This document shows, in pieces, positions 8,431 through 16,793 of a DNA stretch of 64,000 nucleotides. The notes under the pieces are model-generated. The model saw nothing but the letters and a program-made list of their open reading frames with translations. It had not been told where the DNA came from and searched no databases. Source of the stretch: UBA1479 sp048263775 (GTDB lineage: Bacteria; Pseudomonadota; Alphaproteobacteria; Rhodospirillales; Casp-alpha2); the NCBI GenBank assembly GCA_048263775.1, contig JBLXDU010000004.1:186001-250000 (forward strand). The letters are read 5' to 3'. The position numbers and the translations under genes are program-made. How positions within the stretch are numbered: position 1 is the first letter of the stretch; every line of letters starts with the position of its first letter.

Positions 8431-9480
8431 CTACGCCGCGCAGGGACAGGCAGACCATTCGCCGGGGCAGATCCGCGCCCCCGACGGATGACAGGTCCGG
8501 GTCCCCGGGCCTGAAGATGTTTCGACGATATCCGCCAATGCCGTGATAAATGCCGGCGCCGTGCCAACGGTCCGCACCCGGTGATAGGCCGGCACGCCCG
8601 CATGATCCGCGACTTCCCGGTATTCGATGTCGAGTTCGACCAGGGTTTCCGAATGTTCGGACACGAAGGCGATGGGCACCACGACCAGCGGCACCTTGTC
8701 TGCACCCGCGCGCTTGATCTCGTCCTCCGTCGCCGGGCCGATCCATTCCAGGGGGCCGACCTGACTTTGGTAGCAAACGATCGGATCGAAGCCATCGATC
8801 CCCCGTGCGCGAAGATTATCAGTCACCGCCGCCGCCGTCTGCTCGACCTGCCATTGATAGGGATCGCCCTTGGCAATGACCTTCTTCGGCAGGCCATGGG
8901 CGGAAAACAGGACGCGCGGCATCCCCGTTTCCTTCGCAGCGGCAATCCCTTCGGCAACCAAGTCCGCTTGCGCCGCGATGAACCCCGCCGCCGTGGGATA
9001 ACAGCAGGCTGCCCGCGCCGCCCCCGTCACCCCGGCCGCTTTCGCTGCTTGGCGCCAATCCTTCAAGGAGGATCCCGAAGTCGTCGTCGAATACTGCGGA
9101 TAAAGCGGCAGTTCGATCACCTCATCGGGGCCGAACGCAGCGACTGCCTTGGCCGTCTCCGCACTCATCGGATGCCAATAGCGCATGCAGATGAAAACTT
9201 TCGTCTCCGGCTTGCCTGGTCCGTTCAACGCAGCCTCTAGCGCCCGCGCCTGCGCCTGGGTTTCTTCAAGCAACGGTGATTTGCCACCGATGTTTGCGTA
9301 AATCTCCCGTGCGATCGGGGCGCGACGGCGGCTGATCATCTTGGCGATGAACCAACGAAACGGATTGGGCAGGGAAATGATCGCGGGGTCGATGAACAGA
9401 TTGAACAGGAACGGCTCGACCGCGTCCGGCCCATCCGGCCCGCCCAGGTTGAACAACACAACCGCGCGTTTTCCCGCCAT
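8431..9480 (-). CDS. hemH: Ferrochelatase HemH, with C-terminal cysteine cluster
   Basis: A 349-residue ferrochelatase that inserts ferrous iron into protoporphyrin IX. The N-terminus AVVLFNLGGPDGPDAVEPFL and the active-site segment FSAHGLPKKVI, with the catalytic histidine, are diagnostic; GPLEWIGPATED and VVPIAFVSEHSETLVELD are further conserved blocks. The C-terminal tail has four cysteines spaced CX7CX6CXC, which fits the [2Fe-2S] type of ferrochelatase known from Caulobacter. It is 12 nt from hemJ and 5 nt from hemE, so the three haem genes are probably co-transcribed. Confidence 0.97.
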   Translation of the reverse strand: MAGKRAVVLFNLGGPDGPDAVEPFLFNLFIDPAIISLPNPFRWFIAKMISRRRAPIAREIYANIGGKSPLLEETQAQARALEAALNGPGKPETKVFICMRYWHPMSAETAKAVAAFGPDEVIELPLYPQYSTTTSGSSLKDWRQAAKAAGVTGAARAACCYPTAAGFIAAQADLVAEGIAAAKETGMPRVLFSAHGLPKKVIAKGDPYQWQVEQTAAAVTDNLRARGIDGFDPIVCYQSQVGPLEWIGPATEDEIKRAGADKVPLVVVPIAFVSEHSETLVELDIEYREVADHAGVPAYHRVRTVGTAPAFITALADIVETSSGPGTRTCHPSGARICPGEWSACPCAA

Positions 9481-9485
9481 GACCC

Positions 9486-10517
9486 CTATCCCTCAGCCTT
9501 GCCGCGCAACACGTCCAGCACCCGGCCAACATGTTCCGGCGGCGTAGGGGGTAAAATACCATGGCCCAGATTGAACACGAAGGGATGACCCTGCATGTCG
9601 CTGACGATGCGTTCGACCGCCCGGTCCATCTCCTCGCCGCCGGTGACCAGTAGCTGGTTGTCCAGATTTCCCTGAAGAACGAAATTCCCGGCAACGTTCT
9701 TACGCGCCCAGGCCAGCGGGATCTGACTGTCCACGGACATGCCGTCGACCCCGGTTTCCGCCGCATAGGCCGCGACCATGGGACCCGCCCCCCGGGGAAA
9801 GCCGATGATCGGCACCGTCGGATGGGCTTCCTTTATGCGCGCAACGATGCGCGCCGTCGGCTCGATGATCCAACGCTTGAACAAAGTTTCATCGGCAATG
9901 CCGGACCAGCTGTCGAACAACTGCAACACCTCGGCCCCCGCCTCGATCTGGCGGCAAAAATAGGCGACCAGGGCCTCCTCCAGAACCGTCATCAAGGCTT
10001 GGAAATCATCCGGCTGCCCATAGGCCATGCGCTTCAGCTTGCCGCCGTCGACACCGCCTCGCCCCTCGATCATGTAGAACGCCAGGGTCCAGGGGGCGCC
10101 GGCAAAGCCGATCAACGCCGTCTCGTCCGGCAGTTCACGGCGCAATCGGGTCAGGGTTTCGAACACCGGCGCCAGGTGGTCAAGCACGCCACCCGTCTTC
10201 AAGGCCGAAATTCCCGCCCGGTCAGTGATCGGATCCAGCAACGGGCCGACCCCTTCCTCAAACCGGACGTTCTGGCCCAGCGCATCCGGGATCACCAGGA
10301 TGTCGGAAAACATGATCGCCGCGTCGAAGCCATAACGCCGGATCGGCTGTAATGTCGCTTCCACGGTCAGATCCGGTGAATAACAGAAGCTCAGGAAGTT
10401 CGGCGCAGTCTTACGCAGGTCTCGATATTCCGAGAGATAGCGCCCGGCCTGGCGCATGAACCAGACCGGCGGCCGGGCCGGGATGATACCGTGAAAGGGT
10501 TCAAGGAAAGCACGCAA
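9486..10517 (-). CDS. hemE: Uroporphyrinogen decarboxylase HemE
   Basis: A 343-residue enzyme that decarboxylates the four acetate side chains of uroporphyrinogen III. The signature PPVWFMRQAGRYLSEYR is near the N-terminus, with catalytic and substrate residues in YSPDLTVEATLQPIRRYGFDAAIMFSDIL and GFAGAPWTLAFYMIEG. The start must precede residue 17, and the only candidate is TTG at 10515-10517, which has an upstream CGGAGA ribosome binding site. The promoter lies in the oriC region, an arrangement known from Caulobacter hemE. Confidence 0.96.
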   Translation of the reverse strand: MRAFLEPFHGIIPARPPVWFMRQAGRYLSEYRDLRKTAPNFLSFCYSPDLTVEATLQPIRRYGFDAAIMFSDILVIPDALGQNVRFEEGVGPLLDPITDRAGISALKTGGVLDHLAPVFETLTRLRRELPDETALIGFAGAPWTLAFYMIEGRGGVDGGKLKRMAYGQPDDFQALMTVLEEALVAYFCRQIEAGAEVLQLFDSWSGIADETLFKRWIIEPTARIVARIKEAHPTVPIIGFPRGAGPMVAAYAAETGVDGMSVDSQIPLAWARKNVAGNFVLQGNLDNQLLVTGGEEMDRAVERIVSDMQGHPFVFNLGHGILPPTPPEHVGRVLDVLRGKAEG

Positions 10518-10670
10518 GGGATCGGGTCTCCGACAGTTCGTTCATGGGCCCTCAAGACCCGTCGGGCACCATAGACGGGTGCCCCCCCTATTCAAATAAA
10601 CAAGTATTTATAAAGATTATTGATGTTGTAGTAGGGGGGTGGAATGACGGGGATCAAATCCGTCAACAGG

Positions 10671-10679
10671 TTATCCAGA
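10671..10679 (+). promoter_or_regulatory. DnaA box in oriC
   Basis: TTATCCAGA differs from the consensus TTATCCACA at one position and lies about 40 bp from the AT-rich stretch, as expected for a box that helps load DnaA near the unwinding element. Confidence 0.7.
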
Positions 10680-10928
10680 TTCCGTAACGCAGAGATCGTT
10701 TCACCCCCGCAAAGCTGTGTACAGTCATCGGCGTGGTTTGAGCAGTCGATTGAATCACGGACATTTTCCAGACCTGCGAGAAACGGGAAAAGCCGGGATG
10801 AAATCGGATCGATACCTAAGTTGTCACCGCTCCGCTGATGGCTGAATTGTGTTTTACAGCCGCATTTTGCCTGTGTATCCATAAACGGTCAGCGCGTGGG
10901 AAACGGGGCTTTGTGAAAAACGTCCCAG

Positions 10929-10937
10929 TTGTCCACA
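10929..10937 (+). promoter_or_regulatory. DnaA box in oriC
   Basis: TTGTCCACA matches the consensus at 8 of 9 positions. It lies about 50 bp upstream of the GTG start of the PPDK regulator gene, so DnaA bound here could also affect that promoter. Confidence 0.7.
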
Positions 10938-10983
10938 GTCCATCCCGATTTCATACCGCCCTTGTGCCGGAGTTTTCCCGCCC

Positions 10984-11814
10984 GTGAAGGAATTCCATCT
11001 GCATCTTGTTTCGGACAGCACGGGGGAAACCGTGTCCATGGTCGCGCGCGCCTGCCTGGCGCAGTTCGACAGCGTCCAGGCGCAGGAGCATATGTGGAGC
11101 ATGGTCCGTTCGCCGGAACAGATCGACCAGCTTCTCGGTGTCGTCCACGATCAGCCCGGCATGGTCCTTTATACCCTGGTTCACGAAGACCTGCGCAGGC
11201 ATCTGGAAGACGGCTGCCGCCGTTTGATGGTGCCGCATATTCATGTCCTCGACCCCGTGCTGAACGCCATGGGGAATTATTTCAACGCCAAGGTGCGGGG
11301 TCGGGCCGGCCGCCAGCACGTCATGGACGCGGAATATTTCGACCGTATCGAGGCCATGCATTTCGCCCTCAGCCACGATGACGGACAATCGACCTGGGAT
11401 CTGGATGATGCCGACGTCGTCCTTGTCGGCGTGTCGCGGACATCGAAAACGCCGACCAGTGTGTATCTCGCCAACCGCGGTCTGAAAACAGCCAACGTGC
11501 CTTTCGTGCCGGGTGTGCCGCTGCCAGATGATCTATTCAAGTTGACCCATCCGCTGGTCGTCGGCTTGACCAAGGACCCGCGCCGGCTGGTGGAAATCCG
11601 CCGCCAGCGCCTGCGCCTGTTGGATCAGGATGAAAACACCGATTATGTCGACCTGGACATGGTGTCGAAGGAAATTACCGAGGCCCGGCGCGTGTTCTCC
11701 AAATACGACTGGCCGGTCATCAACGTGACCCGCAAATCCATCGAGGAAACGGCGGCCAACGTGATCCAGCTGTTGAGCCGCCGCCGCGGGGAAGCCCCCG
11801 GCCCCCTGACGTGA
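10984..11814 (+). CDS. Pyruvate, phosphate dikinase regulatory protein (bifunctional kinase/phosphorylase)
   Basis: A 276-residue DUF299-family protein. It starts FHLHLVSDSTGET, and has the P-loop-like GVSRTSKTPTS at about 149-159 and the C-terminal block WPVINVTRKSIEETAANV. The family uses ADP to phosphorylate and inactivate pyruvate phosphate dikinase or PEP synthase, and phosphate to reactivate it. The target enzyme is not in this window. The start is GTG at 10984. This is the homologue of Rickettsia RP001, the usual right-hand neighbour of alphaproteobacterial oriC. The stop overlaps the next ATG (TGATG). Confidence 0.95.
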   Translation: MKEFHLHLVSDSTGETVSMVARACLAQFDSVQAQEHMWSMVRSPEQIDQLLGVVHDQPGMVLYTLVHEDLRRHLEDGCRRLMVPHIHVLDPVLNAMGNYFNAKVRGRAGRQHVMDAEYFDRIEAMHFALSHDDGQSTWDLDDADVVLVGVSRTSKTPTSVYLANRGLKTANVPFVPGVPLPDDLFKLTHPLVVGLTKDPRRLVEIRRQRLRLLDQDENTDYVDLDMVSKEITEARRVFSKYDWPVINVTRKSIEETAANVIQLLSRRRGEAPGPLT

Positions 11815-12434
11815 TGACAGGACCCGGGACCCAGCTGGTCCTGGCTTCGGGCAGTCGCGTGCGGGCCGACATGCTGCGTGCGGCCGGTCTCGACATTGCC
11901 GTCGATCCGGCCGACGTGGACGAACCTAAAATCGAGGCGGATTGCCGCGCGGCCGGGATGAACACCCCCGATGTCGCCCTGGCCCTGGCCGCCGCCAAGG
12001 CGTCCGTGGTCGCCGGGCGCCATTCGGGCGCCCTGGTGATCGGTGCCGATCAGATGCTGGATGTGGACGGCGCCAGCCTGCGTAAGCCTGAAAATTTGGA
12101 AGGTGCGGCCGGGACTCTCGAACGTCTCGCGGGCCGCGATCACACACTTGTTTCCGCGGTCGTCCTGGCGCGCGGTGAACAAATCTTGTGGCGTCACCAT
12201 GCGGCGGCGCACCTTACCATGCGGCCGCTCGACCGCACCGCCATCGCGGATTATCTGGACCGTGCCGGCGCGGCGGTCCTGACCTCGGTCGGGGCTTATC
12301 AACTGGAAGGTCTGGGTGCGCAGTTGTTCGAACGCATCGAAGGCGACTATTTTACAATCCTGGGCCTGCCGTTGCTGGCCCTCCTCGGCGAACTGCGCCG
12401 GCGGGGCGAGGCGGCGGCGGGGCTTCTCGGCTGA
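11814..12434 (+). CDS. maf: Maf-like nucleotide pyrophosphatase
   Basis: A 206-residue Maf-family protein, which hydrolyses non-canonical or modified nucleoside triphosphates. The N-terminal nucleotide-binding motif LASGSRVRADML and the VDEPKI segment are present, followed by the acidic motif GADQMLDVDG and the block AYQLEGLGAQLFERIEGDYFT near the C-terminus. The ATG at 11814 shares one base with the upstream stop codon; a GTG three bases earlier is an alternative start. It lies in the conserved order RP001-maf-aroE-coaE-dnaQ. Confidence 0.92.
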   Translation: MTGPGTQLVLASGSRVRADMLRAAGLDIAVDPADVDEPKIEADCRAAGMNTPDVALALAAAKASVVAGRHSGALVIGADQMLDVDGASLRKPENLEGAAGTLERLAGRDHTLVSAVVLARGEQILWRHHAAAHLTMRPLDRTAIADYLDRAGAAVLTSVGAYQLEGLGAQLFERIEGDYFTILGLPLLALLGELRRRGEAAAGLLG

Positions 12435-12455
12435 CGACGGAACGGACTGAAGACG

Positions 12456-13307
12456 ATGACCATGACCGGGCGGGCAAAACTGGCAGGCGTGATGGGATGG
12501 CCCGTAAGCCACTCCCTGTCGCCGGTGCTGCACGGCCATTGGCTGAACAGCCTGGGCATCGACGGTGCCTATGTGCCGCTGCCGGTCGCACCTGAAAATT
12601 TCGCAGAGGCACTGAACGCCCTGGCCAAGATGGGTTTTCGTGGCGTTAACGTGACCGTGCCCCATAAGGAAGCCGCGTTGGCGGCGGTCGACGCCGCCGA
12701 TGCCCTGGCGCGGCGCATCGGTGCCGTCAACACGGTGATCGTTGGGGACGACGGCAAATTGACCGGCACCAATACGGATGGCTTCGGATTTCTGGAAAAT
12801 TTAAAAGAAGGCGCACCCGGCTGGAATGCCACTGCCGGTCCCGCCGTGGTACTGGGCGCCGGGGGTGCGGCGCGGGCCGTGATCGTCGCGCTGATCGATG
12901 CCGGTGCGCCGGAAATCAAATTGGTCAACCGCACCCACGCGCGGGCGAACCGCCTTGCCGAAGATCTAGGCGGGCCGGTTACGGTCCACGATTGGGATGA
13001 TCGGGCGGCAATCCTCGCGGGCGCCAATCTGCTGGTCAACACGACGACTCTCGGCATGACGGGCAAAAGCCCTCTTGAAATTTCCCTGGACGTCCTGCCA
13101 GTGGACGCGGTGGTCAACGACATCGTCTACGCGCCCTTGGAAACGGGGCTGCTGGCCGCTGCCCGGGCGCGCGGCAATCCGGTGGTCGATGGCCTCGGCA
13201 TGTTGCTGCATCAGGCGCGGCCGGGGTTCGAGGCCTGGTTCGGCACCGCCCCTCAAGTCACACCGGATCTGCGTGCGCACATCCTTGCCCATCTGGGCCA
13301 GGGCTGA
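12456..13307 (+). CDS. aroE: Shikimate dehydrogenase (NADP+)
   Basis: A 283-residue AroE, catalysing reduction of 3-dehydroshikimate in the chorismate pathway. Seen: the shikimate-binding GWPVSHSLSPVLH, the catalytic lysine motif NVTVPHKEA, NTDGFGF, the Rossmann glycine-rich loop LGAGGAARAV, and the NADP-specific NRTHARA segment. VVDGLGMLLHQA near the C-terminus is also conserved. It is 21 nt after maf and 14 nt before coaE, so it belongs to one operon. Confidence 0.97.
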   Translation: MTMTGRAKLAGVMGWPVSHSLSPVLHGHWLNSLGIDGAYVPLPVAPENFAEALNALAKMGFRGVNVTVPHKEAALAAVDAADALARRIGAVNTVIVGDDGKLTGTNTDGFGFLENLKEGAPGWNATAGPAVVLGAGGAARAVIVALIDAGAPEIKLVNRTHARANRLAEDLGGPVTVHDWDDRAAILAGANLLVNTTTLGMTGKSPLEISLDVLPVDAVVNDIVYAPLETGLLAAARARGNPVVDGLGMLLHQARPGFEAWFGTAPQVTPDLRAHILAHLGQG

Positions 13308-13321
13308 GCAGGCCGGGCGCT

Positions 13322-13945
13322 ATGTTCATCCTCGGACTGACCGGCTCCATCGGCATGGGCAAGTCCACGGCGGCGACACAGTTGCGGCGTTTGGGTTTGC
13401 CGGTTCACGACGCGGATGCCGCCGTACACGCCCTGATGGGCCCGGGCGGGGCCGCGGTCGCGGCCGTTGATGCGGCCTTTCCCGGCGTGGTCAAGAACGG
13501 TGCCGTTGACCGGCAGGCCTTAGGGGCGCGCGTGTTCGATGACGACGCGGCGCTCAAGCGCCTGGAAGAAATTCTCCACCCCTTGGTCCGGCGCTCGGAA
13601 AAACAATTTCTTGCCGCCTGCGCCCGGCGTGGGGTTCCGCTCGTCGTGCTCGACATTCCCCTGCTGTTCGAAACCGGCGGCGATGCGCGCTGCGACGCGG
13701 TCCTGGTGGTGCATTGCCGCCCGGCTCTGCAGCGCCGCCGCGTGCTGGCCCGCCCCGGGATGACCGAGGAAAAATTTAAAGCCATCCTGGCCCGCCAGGT
13801 GCCGGTGCGGGAAAAGATCTGGCTCGCCGATTTCACCGTCAATACGGGCATCGGCCGACATGCGGCCTTGATGGATCTCCGGCGGGCCGTCAAACTGCTG
13901 CGCAGATGCAAAGGACGGGTCTGGGCGCCTTCTTCTTTTTGGTAA
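13322..13945 (+). CDS. coaE: Dephospho-CoA kinase
   Basis: A 207-residue P-loop kinase that phosphorylates dephospho-CoA, the last step of coenzyme A synthesis. The Walker A motif GLTGSIGMGKST is at the N-terminus. HDADAAVHALM, the LEEILHPLVR motif and VLDIPLLFETGGD are the family-specific blocks. The C-terminal tail past about residue 190 is arginine-rich and variable. It sits between aroE and dnaQ on the same strand. Confidence 0.96.
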   Translation: MFILGLTGSIGMGKSTAATQLRRLGLPVHDADAAVHALMGPGGAAVAAVDAAFPGVVKNGAVDRQALGARVFDDDAALKRLEEILHPLVRRSEKQFLAACARRGVPLVVLDIPLLFETGGDARCDAVLVVHCRPALQRRRVLARPGMTEEKFKAILARQVPVREKIWLADFTVNTGIGRHAALMDLRRAVKLLRRCKGRVWAPSSFW

Positions 13946-13975
13946 ATGGCCCGGCATTGGTAGGAACGATCAACC

Positions 13976-14641
13976 ATGCGGGAAGTTGTACTGGATACGG
14001 AAACGACGGGGCTTGATCCCTTGAACGGTCATCGCATCGTCGAAATCGGCTGCGTCGAACTGGTCAATCATGTCGCCACCGGCAACACCTATCATCAATA
14101 CGTCAATCCCGACCGCGACATGCCGATCGAAGCCTTCAACGTACATGGTCTGTCGGTCGAATTCCTATCCGGCCATCCTTTGTTCGCCGAGATTGCCGAC
14201 GCCTTCCTGAACTTCGTCGGCGACGCGCCGCTGGTGATTCATAACGCGTCCTTCGACATGGGTTTCATCAATGCGGAACTGGCGCGTCTGAAGCGGCCGT
14301 CGATTCCACTCGCCCAGGCCGTTGACACGGTCAGCATGGCACGCAAGAAATTCCCGGGGGCGGGGGCTAGTCTCGATGCCCTGTGCCGGCGGTTCCAGAT
14401 CGACAACACGCACCGCGATTTGCACGGCGCCCTGTTGGACGCCCGTTTGCTGGCCGAGGTTTATCTGGAATTGATCGGCGGCCGTCAGCCGGATTTGGAA
14501 CTTGCCGCCGAGGTGGGCGCCCAGGGCGTCACGGTGGAGAGGATCGCCCGGCCGCCGCGCGCGCATGCGCCTCTTCCGGAAGAAGAAGCGGCCCATCGGG
14601 CCTTTCTGGAAAAGCTGAAAGACCCCGTCTGGATTGCCTGA
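13976..14641 (+). CDS. dnaQ: DNA polymerase III epsilon subunit (3'-5' exonuclease)
   Basis: A 221-residue DEDDh exonuclease, the proofreading subunit of the replicative polymerase. The three exonuclease motifs are visible: LDTETTGLDP (Asp and Glu ligands) at residue 5 onward, HNASFDMGFINAEL, and HRDLHGALLDARLLAEVY with the histidine and final aspartate. The C-terminal region ending EKLKDPVWIA would hold the polymerase alpha contact. It is the last plus-strand gene of the block that starts at oriC. Confidence 0.96.
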   Translation: MREVVLDTETTGLDPLNGHRIVEIGCVELVNHVATGNTYHQYVNPDRDMPIEAFNVHGLSVEFLSGHPLFAEIADAFLNFVGDAPLVIHNASFDMGFINAELARLKRPSIPLAQAVDTVSMARKKFPGAGASLDALCRRFQIDNTHRDLHGALLDARLLAEVYLELIGGRQPDLELAAEVGAQGVTVERIARPPRAHAPLPEEEAAHRAFLEKLKDPVWIA

Positions 14642-14671
14642 ACGCGATCCGCCCGCGGCGGATCGACGCTT

Positions 14672-15175
14672 CTAGCTGTCGGTTTTGACCTGGCTCTGCA
14701 GATTATCGATGTTCTGCTGATAAAGGGCGGCGAAATCGATCAGGCCGAGGACCAGCGGCTGGAACCCGCCGTCGCGGCTGATGTCGGCCATGATGGCGCG
14801 GGCGAAGGGGAACATCAGACGCGGGCATTCGACGAACAACGCCGCCGCCCGGTGCTGTTCCGGCACGCGCAGGGTGAACAGACCCGCGTATTTTAATTCC
14901 AGGATATAAGTGATCTGACCGGCGATCTTGCTTTCGGCCTTGATGTCGAGAATGACCTCGAACACGTCATCGGAGATGCCCTCGACCTGTACGTCCAGGT
15001 TCAGATTAACCTCGGGCTGGCCCTTGGGTGCCTCGAGAAAAATCTGCGGCGCGCCGGGAATTTCGAAAGACAGGTCCTTAATGTACTGGCCATGGATTAC
15101 CAGGGGGACCTGGTCGCCTTCTTTGAGGTTGTTGATTGCGGCCGCATCTGTCTCGGGCGTCGTGTCGTCGCTCAT
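14672..15175 (-). CDS. secB: Protein-export chaperone SecB
   Basis: A 167-residue SecB, a tetrameric cytoplasmic chaperone that keeps preproteins unfolded for SecA. The conserved blocks are QYIKDLSFEIPGAP, VNLNLDVQVEG, VFEVILDIKAES, AGLFTLRVP, ECPRLMFPFARAIMADISRDGGFQP and LGLIDFAALY. The ATG at 15173-15175 gives the usual length; a longer in-frame extension upstream is not supported. It converges on dnaQ, with 30 nt between stop codons. Confidence 0.97.
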   Translation of the reverse strand: MSDDTTPETDAAAINNLKEGDQVPLVIHGQYIKDLSFEIPGAPQIFLEAPKGQPEVNLNLDVQVEGISDDVFEVILDIKAESKIAGQITYILELKYAGLFTLRVPEQHRAAALFVECPRLMFPFARAIMADISRDGGFQPLVLGLIDFAALYQQNIDNLQSQVKTDS

Positions 15176-15262
15176 GATCGTCTCCGTATTTAAGGCGGAT
15201 AGCTGGCTACCATGGATCAGGGCCGGGAACAACTACCAAGGCAGCTCGGGCGAAGGTTCCGG

Positions 15263-15808
15263 TTAGCGGTTTTCGGATGGTTTGCCGGGGGCCTTTGGGG
15301 GGCTGTGGTCGTCGAGGGCCGATGTCTCCGGCGCGACTTCTTCGAAGTCGCCGTCGATGACCGGCCCGCCGCCGGGCCCTCGGGAATGGCTGGGCCCTGA
15401 TCCCGGTGCTGTTCCGGGCCCCATGCTCATGGTCTGGACATGGACACGGCCGTGACTCAGGACGTAGCGTCCGATTGCCTGGGCGGCGGCGGCGCGGAAG
15501 GGCGGCACGAACAAAAGAAAGCCGAAGGCATCGGTCATGAAGCCGGGCGTCAGCAGCAGCGCCCCCGCCATCAACAAGCAAAGTCCGTCGAACATTTCGG
15601 CCACAGGCAGGCGATCCTGGGCCAGGCTGCCCTGCACCCGGCGCAGCGTGTCGAGCCCCTGATGGCGCAGCAGCGCCGTGCCCAACACGGCCGTCAGGAT
15701 CACCACGGCCAGGGTCGGCCATAGGCCGATCATGCCGCCGACCTGCACGAACAGGCCGATCTCGATGACCGGGACGGCGATGAACAGGATCAGGATGAAT
15801 AGGGCCAC
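15263..15808 (-). CDS. FxsA family membrane protein
   Basis: A 181-residue protein with an FxsA domain over the first ~125 residues: hydrophobic segments FILILFIAVPVIEIGLFV, WPTLAVVILTAVLGTALL, LCLLMAGALLLTPGFMTDAFGFLLFVPPF. The C-terminal ~55 residues are hydrophilic, glycine- and proline-rich. E. coli FxsA affects exclusion of phage T7; the general role of the family is unknown. The start is GTG at 15806-15808 with AGGA upstream. It precedes secB on the same strand. Confidence 0.88.
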   Translation of the reverse strand: MALFILILFIAVPVIEIGLFVQVGGMIGLWPTLAVVILTAVLGTALLRHQGLDTLRRVQGSLAQDRLPVAEMFDGLCLLMAGALLLTPGFMTDAFGFLLFVPPFRAAAAQAIGRYVLSHGRVHVQTMSMGPGTAPGSGPSHSRGPGGGPVIDGDFEEVAPETSALDDHSPPKAPGKPSENR

Positions 15809-16090
15809 GGGTTGTAGTTATCCTGTATTACGACTATCTCAAGGGTCAGGCCAAAGGCTTGGCGCATAATCTTTCGGCAGCTTGAGTTTAGCAGCCCGGG
15901 CCGATGGGGTCGCCACTGTTACGGTGCCCGCCCGCCCGCAGCTTTGCTGGACCTGGGCACGGGGGTCCGCTAACCTTGGCGCGCAAGGACGCGTTCGAAC
16001 TTAAACCACGGGTGCCGGCGGCGGGTCCAGCCGCCTCGGCGCCAAAGTCCCCATCGTCGGGGGCGAAAACAAAAAGGTCCGAATTCACAA

Positions 16091-16786
16091 ATGGGCGGCG
16101 GATTCCAGTTTATCGACATCATTCTTATTGCCATGGTCGCGGCGTTCTTCGTGCTGCGCCTGCGCAGCGTGCTCGGCCGTCGTGACGGCAACGACGGCAG
16201 CGGCCATCGCGACCCGTTCAAACCGGTCCCGCCCGAGGAAGCGCCCGACGGCAAGGTCATCGCCCTGCCCGAGCGCAAGGTCGATGATTCGCCGCAATCG
16301 AAATCCGACCCCGGCGCCTTTGCCGCCGAAGGCACGATCGATAACGGCCTGGTGCAAATCAGGGTCGCCGACCCCGACTTTTCGCCGGACGAATTCCTGG
16401 CCGGTGCGCGCGTTGCCTTCGAGATGATTCTGGACGCCTTCGCCGCCGGGGACGTGAAAACCCTGAAGACCCTGTTGGACCCGGGCGTGTTCGCTGATTT
16501 CGAGGCGGCGATCCGCGACCGCGAAAACCACGGCCATACGGTCGAGGATACGCTGGTCGGCTTCAAGTCGGTGGATATCGTCGAGGCCTATATGGAAGGC
16601 CGTATCGCCAACATCACCATCAAGTTCGTGACCGAACAGGTCAATGTGACCCGCGACGCCGAAGGCCAGGTCGCCGAAGGCAACCCGAACGAGGTCATCA
16701 CGGTCACCGATTTCTGGACCTTCGCCCGCGACACCAAGGCCCGCGACCCCAACTGGGCCCTGGTCGCAACCCATAGTGCCGACTAG
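16091..16786 (+). CDS. Tim44-like domain protein (TimA family)
   Basis: A 231-residue protein with one N-terminal membrane helix (FIDIILIAMVAAFFVLRLR), a polar proline-rich linker to about residue 75, and a C-terminal Tim44/TimA domain (FLAGARVAFEMILDAFAAGD onward). The domain is related to the mitochondrial import-motor subunit Tim44. In alphaproteobacteria this protein is membrane-anchored and sits next to mltA and secB; a role at the cell envelope is inferred. The upstream 280-bp gap (15809-16090) is the divergent promoter region with the FxsA gene and holds no gene I can support. Confidence 0.9.
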   Translation: MGGGFQFIDIILIAMVAAFFVLRLRSVLGRRDGNDGSGHRDPFKPVPPEEAPDGKVIALPERKVDDSPQSKSDPGAFAAEGTIDNGLVQIRVADPDFSPDEFLAGARVAFEMILDAFAAGDVKTLKTLLDPGVFADFEAAIRDRENHGHTVEDTLVGFKSVDIVEAYMEGRIANITIKFVTEQVNVTRDAEGQVAEGNPNEVITVTDFWTFARDTKARDPNWALVATHSAD

Positions 16787-16793
16787 GCAGGCG

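Larger units (their letters stand above)
10518..10983. other. oriC: Candidate chromosomal replication origin oriC
   Basis: A 466-bp gene-free segment between divergent hemE and the RP001-type gene, the location of oriC in Caulobacter and inferred for other alphaproteobacteria. Seen directly: an AT-rich stretch at about 10589-10631, which would serve as the unwinding element; DnaA boxes TTATCCAGA (10671-10679) and TTGTCCACA (10929-10937), each 8 of 9 to TTATCCACA; weaker boxes TTTTCCAGA (10764-10772) and GTATCCATA (10875-10883); and GANTC sites at 10678-10682 and 10752-10756 for CcrM-type methylation. A 7-bp hairpin (10564-10584) flanks the AT-rich segment. Most nearby genes point away from this region on both sides. 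Confidence 0.82.
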
